From Pyxicephalus adspersus (Eukaryota; Chordata; Amphibia; Anura; Pyxicephalidae): a stretch of 64,000 nt of DNA. The stretch covers positions 132,115,062 through 132,179,061 of the forward strand of contig NC_092859.1 in assembly GCF_032062135.1 (NCBI RefSeq), read 5' to 3'. Position 1 is the stretch's first letter, and each line of letters opens with the position of its first letter. This document shows, one piece after another, positions 24,298-33,200 of the stretch. The translations under genes and the position numbers were made by a program. The notes under the pieces were generated by a model. The model saw only the letters and a list, made by a program, of their open reading frames with translations. It did no database searches and was not told the origin of the DNA.

Positions 24298-27200
24298 GTA
24301 GGTCACTTCGACCCTCATATTTGTTACCACATATTATTGGTAAATTATTTTATATATTTATTAGTTCTTTACCTCCTAAAGGTAAATTATAACATTTACA
24401 TATTTTATATGTGAACTAAAATATTACTTCAACTATAACAAAACAAAAACAAAGAATATGACTCTTTTTATAAATATACATCACAAAATTAGTACCTAAA
24501 TTTAAAACCACATACTCCAAAAAGTAGGTATTAAATAAAAAGCGTCAAAGCTTATGAAGTCCACCAAAAGGGATTTTCACATCCACAATATAGCAGCCAC
24601 TATACCAGTGTAAACAACAGATTTCTTTATCAACAACCCTTCTGTATACTTTCTTTGCCATAATGCAGAATAACTCATTAGTCTAGAATTAGACCTGTCA
24701 GTTAAGTAGGTGTAAAACCTCCAGTAAGGTCTGCCGGACTTCTATTGCTGGGATCATCCACTTATTGAAGGCTTTATCTTTCGTATTCTATCACACTAAT
24801 ATCATCTTGGTCCATTTTACTTACACTATGAAGCTATTCTCTCCTTCAGCCTGTCCAGCAATTATTCATTGTTCTTTTTTCTCACTTCCTTGAGTCTCCT
24901 CAAATAAGTGGTGTGTACAGTACCAAGAATAGTTGAGAAGGGGTACACAGTAGTAATGGCAGATCAAAAATAGAAACACTGATAGTGAAAAACCTTTTTA
25001 CTTTATTAAAATAACAATTGATCTTCTATTCCTTTCCCCTTTCAATCTATGCCTGGTAGACATTGACCAAATACATTTTAGCATTGTCAGAGTGATTACA
25101 GAATTATGGTTTGGAGGAAATGTTGCAGGGATCATATAATATAATGTGGATCTATCACAACTATTGAACTTTTTATTTGGTTTGTCGATGTAGAAATGTT
25201 CATATTTATGTTGTTTCATTGCATGTGGTTTTATAACACATTGCTGCTGTTTTTGTTGAAAGTGCCGTCTAGCACTGAAACAAACTTGAAACAAAACATT
25301 GTGTGTGCTTGTGCTATTGCTGATATATATTTGGTAACGATCTACTGCTAACTTTGTAAATCTGTGAAAGTGAGGTTTAAATAAATATGAAAAATATAAT
25401 ATTCCCTTAACATATGAAGTTATCATGTCCATGTGTTTTCAAAAAGTAACATTGCATACAGAATAATACTGGGCTAAATTATAGATCAGGAGTCACTAGT
25501 ATTATTTACCTTTTATCAGAGAGGACTAGTAATATTCAGTTTTATAATAGGACATAAAAATGCTATTATAATATTATCCACAGCACTTCACATCATTAAA
25601 TCTTAAACACATCCTTTAAAATCACTAAACCTTTGAAATTTACAGCCATATTTGCAAATGTTTTTCTTAAAAAAAGTATAAATAAGCAAAGCATAGGAAG
25701 CTTTTGCAACAGCAGAAGACAATCTATTGAAAATAAATAAAAAGCTAAATTAAAGGTACCTCAGATTGTAAAACATAAGATGCATTTCTAAGCTGAGTAT
25801 ACCAGAAGAGTCCCTCAAAGTTCAACGTTCTGTCTCCCAAAGCCTTGTGATGTCTCAGAAATTTAATTGTACAAGACAAATGTTAGTTTAGCTGTCACCA
25901 AATGATTTTATTTATGTGTTATGAAAGTGGCTTCAAATCTGTGTTTTTTTTACATGTACCTAGGTAAAGAATTGGTGGATTACATCTGCCATTATCTCAG
26001 CACTGTCAGGGATAGGCGTGTAAACCCAGATGTCCAGCCTGGGTATATGAGAGCCCTGCTGCCAGACAGCGCCCCGGTGGAGTCAGAGAGCTGGGACAAC
26101 ATATTCAGGGATATTGAGGAAATCATCATGCCTGGGGTAATGTAGAATGTTAGCTATGTACATTGGAAAAACTTCCTACAGGAGTAATATCAGCTTTTCT
26201 TTACTTTCTGTAAAGGAATAACACACTTTTTTCATGTTTTGATTTTGATAAGAATGTGCAGTGTTCCCAATGCATTTACATGTATTTCATTGCTATTATT
26301 CTGAACACAACTGTACATCACATCCCCTAATATACAAAACATTAGAAACATCAACACAAAAGTGATTGGTTTCAAAACATTTTTTTAACTAATTATTTTC
26401 AAATTTGCTGAAATAAAAGAAAATATAGACAGTATTAATGGGTGATATCAAACACACCCAAAGTTAAAAATAATTGAGGTACACATTGTTCACACTGGTG
26501 TGCTATATTATGTCAGTTCATGTTTAAAAAGGATGCATACAGTTTTTTGTTTATTTAGGCCAGACCAAAAAAAAATAAAAGCTGTCTAGTAAAGTAAATA
26601 GAACACATTGCATATTAACAATATGTGGTCAGCCCTGCCAGAAGGTGGAGCTCTGGGTTGCTTTTTACATCCTGAGCATTGTATCCTTTTCATCTTTGCT
26701 TTAATGAATAAAACATATTTGTTTAAAGAAGTTTATCAAAGTTTCTCAAAGTGACTAATGCTAATGTAATTTCTGTATAAACATAGTTCCCCCATTTCAC
26801 AGTACAGTGGTGCTAATAGAACCATATTGTCTGGTTAGATCATATCCTGTTCAGAGGTAAAGCTGCACATGAGGAAAAATACTTTTTTGTTGCTTACTGT
26901 AAGTTCATCTGTCAGAGAGTCTTCTTGGTTTGTTTACTTAGCAATTACAAGCTTAAATCCTGTTTTCTGGCTAAAACCTTCCTCACAGTGGGCAGCCTAT
27001 TGCAGCTTACTTCTATTGGCTCCCATTTATTGTGGAATTAGGTATTTTTTTTGTTGTTCCTAGATATATTTATTGTGGCGCATATCTAAAGAAAAAGGGG
27101 ACATTTTGACTTTAACTCCTTTTGAATACAAAGAGAGCCTCAAAGCAAGCCATGCTTTCTGTTCTAGGTTATGTACTAATTTTATCAAGTGATAACAAGC

Positions 27201-30200
27201 CCACCAAGGTCTGGTAAACACAATTGAAATTCTCTGTGTTCAGTCTAATAAACCACAATTTTTTGTCTCTGTAGGTTGTCCATTGGCAGAGTCCCCATAT
27301 GCACGCCTATTTCCCAGCATTAACATCTTGGCCTTCTTTGTTAGGAGACATGTTGGCAGATGCCATAAACTGTTTAGGTTTCACATGGGTAAGTTGTAAT
27401 ATTCCATCACAACAACTCAGATAAATAGAAAAATGTTCCTAGAGTCAACGTAATACAGGAGAAAATAATTGCCCAAAAAAATCAGTTTTTCCTTTGGGTT
27501 GGCTGGCCAGGGATGCAGAAGTTGCAGCATTTCTCAAATATACAGAATTGAGTGATATCATTTATTTCTGTGGTCAGTGCTTAAGCTATATAAGCTAGAT
27601 AAATGTCCTCAGATGAACTGTCATGATCATCTCCGACAAAAATCTAGTGTGTACAGCAGTCCTCCAGCGTCATTTAGCTACCTATTGAGCAGATCACTAA
27701 ACAAATAACTGGGGACGACTTCTATTATTTCCTGTGTTGGGGGTGCAGTATGATGTCTCCTGCTCATCATCCCCTTCTCCTCTCCATAGAAACTGAACAA
27801 TTTGTTTTAATTGGCAGAACTATAGCATGCACATCTCTTTAAATCTATCTTACTTGGTAGTTAGTGAGTTGAAACCAATAATACAATTTAAGACTAATTG
27901 GGGAAGGAAAGGGCAGTCTGCAGACCAACTAATATTTTGCTTTTCTTGGCTCCTTTTTTCCTCACCCATCACCATGCAAATTAAATCTTTAAAAACCTGA
28001 TGCTGTAAATAAGCTAGGAAAAGAAGCTGGCTCTAAGGCTTTCAATAGAAGCTATGAGAAACTGATAGTGTGCAATGAAATCAGAGTAATTTCATTACAG
28101 GAGAAAAGCCCGTGCAAGGTGATCTGGCTAAAGACTGGAAATCAGATTCAAAGCACATCAGAAAGTAGACAGGTACAGCTTAGTCATTTAAGATTATTAT
28201 AACCCTAAATATAGTAAGTCAGGTTAAAAAAAGACATAAGTCCATCAAGTTCAACCACTAGGGAAATACATCTATCCCAGTTATAAAACTGTGTGGACAT
28301 AGTTGATCCAGAGGAAGGCAAAACAAATATTTCCAGCATGGTTTATTTTTGAATCCTGTATTATGCCTATTAAAGGACAGTTGTGTGACAAATACCATTT
28401 ACTACATTTTAACCTAAAATCTCATATTGGACAAAAAAATACAAAAATATATGTCATGTTATATAAATACATTTTTCCTGTACCTCTTGATCAGGCTTCC
28501 AGCCCAGCGTGTACAGAATTAGAAATGAATGTGATGGATTGGTTGGCAAAAATGTTAGGACTTCCCTGCCATTTTCTTCACCATTATCCGAAGAGCAAAG
28601 GAGGAGGGGTGCTGCAAGTAAGCTCTATTATAATACAATGTATATTACATATACATGTACATCATCTTAGAATAAGTTTTTTTGGCCAGTGAGTGCATGT
28701 GACTACAAAATAAACATGTTGATGTATAAAAATAAAATTTAGGGTACTTACCAGCAGATTACTGGTCAGCATACATAAATTGCCAACTGATGGTCACTTT
28801 GGGTCACACACACAAAATAAAAGAGATTACAGACAAAGAACAAATTCAGCAGTAAATATGAATGTAAATAATGGGAAGTAAATAGTAATGGCCATCTGAC
28901 TCACTTATGCAGCATACTGTATGAATTTCAATTCAAATGCTGGCAGTGTTTGATCTCTAATATCTATGGTATAAAGCCTGACATTGTGTAAGAAGCATAC
29001 AATGTCAGTTCCATGTATACTGTTGGTAAACCAAGTCAAATCTTGGCTTCCTATATCTATAAAAGATTCCAGAATTTCTGGCCCTGTTGCCACAGACGTT
29101 ACATTTAAGATAATGGTGCCATATTGCGCCTATAAAATTTCCAACACTATAATATAGTTTTGTAGGAAGAAGCAAAGACACAAATTGCTGTGGGCAAATA
29201 TTTCAGGCAAGTAGTGATAGAAGATGTCAGCAAGCGATGTAATCCACCAGTACCCTCCATATATAAGATTTAGCCCCGTGTAGCTAAATGTATTAGGGTC
29301 TATATCAATGAGCATTGGGCTTGTGTTGGTGGCATCATTATGACTTCCATCCTCTGATATTGCTCATGATTCATTGTCAGGCAATTGGAAGTGCAGCTGG
29401 TTTTCTTCTGACCTTCATTTAACCGACTTTATAGACTTGTACGTGTATGTGTACTAAATGTGTTCTGCAACTTGTCTTGCCACATCAGTGTTTTTTCAAA
29501 ATAAAATAATTCTGTTCATTCATTTTCAGAGCACAGTAAGTGAATCAACTCTGATAGCTTTACTTGCTGCCAGAAAGGATAAAATCCTGCAAATGAAAGT
29601 CTCTGAGCCAGATTCGGATGACTCAAGCCTAAACTCCCGGCTCATTGCTTATGCATCTAATCAGGTAATACATTTCACAGCTACACAGCATGCCAAAACA
29701 TCTTTATGTTGGTTTTCCTTGACAGCCTGTTCTATTTCTGAAATAAAACATAGGTAATACATAGGTAGAGATCATTGCAAAGTTATTTCATTGTGTGATG
29801 ATAACCACATGATGATACTCTTTATGTAGAGAACAAATCTAGCAGAAAGTGGAGGATAGTTTTCATACCAGTAGTTATGGGGTGAATTGGTATTATTTAG
29901 CTCAGATACACTTTAATCTCACTTATTAAAGTCCAAATATTTTTTACTAGGTACTAGTGACAGGGGGCACAGGAAGTCTGCATGGTAACTCGTTAATGGG
30001 TAGCTGTAAATCTACCCTGACATAAAATCTGCAAGGATGAACAGTAGTTACAGGAGATTTGTATGCAAACCAATAAGGGTATATTCTATACTCTTGTGTC
30101 TGAATAATGTACCTTGGATTTCCATAGAACAATAGAAATATATGGGGGTAGCCATAAATGTATAAAACAAGTGGTAAGGTTTCTGTCTATTTTAGATCCA

Positions 30201-33200
30201 CCAGGCCTTCATGTGATCTTTTGTGCAAATTAGCTACATAGTTACATAGTTAGTCAGGGTGAAAACACATAAATCCATCATGTTCAACCACTAGGGAAAT
30301 ATACATATCCCAGATATAAAACCCTATGGACATGGTGGATCCAGAGGAAAGCAAGAAAACCCTGGTACAATTTGCTCCAACAGAAAAAAAAATTCCTTTC
30401 TGTGTCTATGATGTAATCGGATGTTCCCTGGATCAAAAGTCTCTGTTATCTTTACTTTAAAGCCTTATTACCCAGTTATATTCTGTACTTCTAGAAAAAC
30501 ATCCAGCTTATTCTTAAAGCAATCTATAGTACTTGCTGAAACTACTTGATATTGTGTTGGCGTGCATGGGCAGTTTACACTTTGGCCCAGCTACATTTTT
30601 GTATGTAAGGTTTCCTGCCTAAAGTTCTTCTTAAAAAAGCTAAATAGCTCTGACTTTAACAAATAACATATTGTTTGTGCAGGCTCATTCTTCAGTGGAA
30701 AAAGCTGGTTTAATTTCTCTGGTAAAAGTTCGATTCTTGCCAGTGGATGAAAACTTCTCTCTTCGTGGAGAGACTTTGCAAGCTGCAGTTGAAGAAGACC
30801 GAAAACGTGGACTCGTTCCTGTCTTTGTGAGTCTTTTTATTACCTTCTTTAAACAATGGTCTAGGAAGGGCCTCTCAGTTGTGTCGGGTGGATCTACTGT
30901 GACACCTTTTTAAAGTCTACTGTACACAGCATTTACTATAAGAACAACTATCAATGTCCAGGGATATAAATGGATTTTTAATTGCAATTTTTATGATTAT
31001 GATTGTGTACTCTATATGATATATATTTATTAAGATCCATATACTGACCTTGAACTCTCACCCCTAGAAATGAAAGATACAACAACACATGTTATTACAA
31101 TAATGGTAGCTGTGTTTGTTCTGATCCAAACATTTAGGCCAACAGTGATCATTTTCTAGCCACATGACCAAATATGACCCCTTTTTTGCAGTTCAAAAAA
31201 CGCTGATCAACTCTATTGTGGGCTCACTTCCACAAGAAATGGTTGGAAATGCAATGACACGACAATATTGTACAATTTTAGAAGAGATGCATTTGTATAG
31301 GACCCATATTCTATTCTTCGAACAGCAAAATATGGGGCAGCGCAAAAAAAAAATGTAGGTAGCTAATAAATATTACCAGCTTTTTAAAACTAATTGTTTA
31401 ATTACAGGTTTGTGCAACATTGGGTACGACCGGTGTATGTGCTTTTGATAACCTTGCAGAGCTGGGGCCAATCTGTAAGTTAATTTGCTATTGTTGTGCA
31501 TATCGATGATGTTAGTTTGTTGTTGATTTTGCTACAATATCAACAATAATACCTTTGTGTATCTCTAACCCACTTGTAATATTGTTGGCCAGGTGCCAAG
31601 GAAGGATTGTGGCTTCACATTGATGCTGCATATGCCGGCACTGCATTTCTTTGTCCTGAGTTCAGGTCATTGTTTAATGGAGTGGACTACGCTGATTCGT
31701 TTACATTCAACCCATCTAAGTGGATGATGGTTCATTTTGACTGCACTGCTTTTTGGTAAGTTTATTTTAATATCACAATACAAAAGATAAAGAAACGTAT
31801 TTATAAAGTTTGAAGTAAGTCACGACGTAAATTATTTGCACTCACTGCAGATTACTAATCTGTGGTGTAGCTACAGATCAATGGGCTACAAATATAATTT
31901 TTAGTAAGCCTTCCTCCCTTTTAGTTCACTCACCTCACCCCCCTCCTTTGCTGTAAATATTGCCTCACATCTGCCATTGGCATGATTGAGACTTCAGCTG
32001 CCCATGTGCCAAGCATGACACAGGTATGGTGCCAATAACTGCATGCACCTGAGACTAAGGGCCTGATTTATTAATTAATTCATATCATGGGAAAAGAACT
32101 CAGATTGGTGATTAGCTTTATAAATAAAAATCAATGTTTGGAAGACAATACTGTTCTGTGGCACCCCATACCTGCCACATTCAGATAATTACATCTACAG
32201 TATTTGAGCTTCTTTCAGCAATACTGTACAATATTTCCCTTTGGGTACAATATGAATCATCATATTGGTCATCATATTGGTTGGATATGGGCATTATTAG
32301 TAATTGAACAGATTAGCTGTCTGTTCCCTTCCTTTGATGAAGGCAGATATAAACAGAAAAATTCCAACAAATCTTTTGTATTTCTTCTGGCAGGGTGAGA
32401 GATAAATATAAACTGCAGCAAACTTTCAGCGTCGACCCCATCTACCTCCGACATGCCAATAGTGGAGCTGCAACCGATTTTATGGTAAGAATTTTTTTCC
32501 AGTTGGGAAAATGTGGGTTCTTAATCAGGCATATAAATTTTCAAGAGATTGTTAGTTTCTGCCACCTGATTTTCATCTCACACATTGCTACATGTTAGGT
32601 GTTGACCATTGCTATCTGTTCTCCATTGCTATTTTTTTCCATGGTGGGTCTAAGTGAATGTGCAGCTGCAAATTTCTTTACTATACAGGTAGTCCCAGAG
32701 TTAGGGACATCCGACCTACAGACGACTTTTAGATACGAACAGGGCTTCTGTGCTCGTTCCTGTGCAGGGCGAAGGCTTTTTAAGGGGAGGCCGCGGTTTG
32801 CATGACTTGCAGAACAAATCTTTTGCTCCTCTGCAACATATTGTAACTCTTTAATGACCAAGAAAAACTCTGCAGTTGTTTCTTTTGGCATATCAAAGAT
32901 TGCTCCAGAAGTTAATAAATGTCTAGGCTACCTCATTTTTTTTTCTTTTTGCTTTGTTTGTGATTAACTTACAGTGGGAATTTTATACAGTAACTGACAC
33001 CACACTGTCTAATATTATGTTGAGACAAACATCTATCCTAATTGCATTTATTAAAATAATGTACCTGTTCCCACTTACATACAAATTGAATTATACCACT
33101 TAAAAAGAGTTCAGAAATAGTAATGTGCTCGGTTAGAATGCTATGTCAGTCATTCTGTGCTGTGTTTAGAGAAAAGTGAAATTTAAGTCCCTCCAGCAAC

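Larger units (their letters stand above)
26137..28494. other. HDC introns 2 and 3
   Basis: Intron 2 (26137-27274) contains a mariner-like end (26212-26313). Intron 3 (27389-28494) contains a diverged MITE (27590-27845) and an interspersed repeat fragment (28213-28312). The rest is plain AT-rich intron. Confidence 0.55.

Noticed and set aside
24998..25432. A 144-codon minus-strand open frame in HDC intron 1
   Set aside because: It has no domain, signal peptide or similarity I recognise, and composition equals the surrounding AT-rich intron. It is most likely chance.
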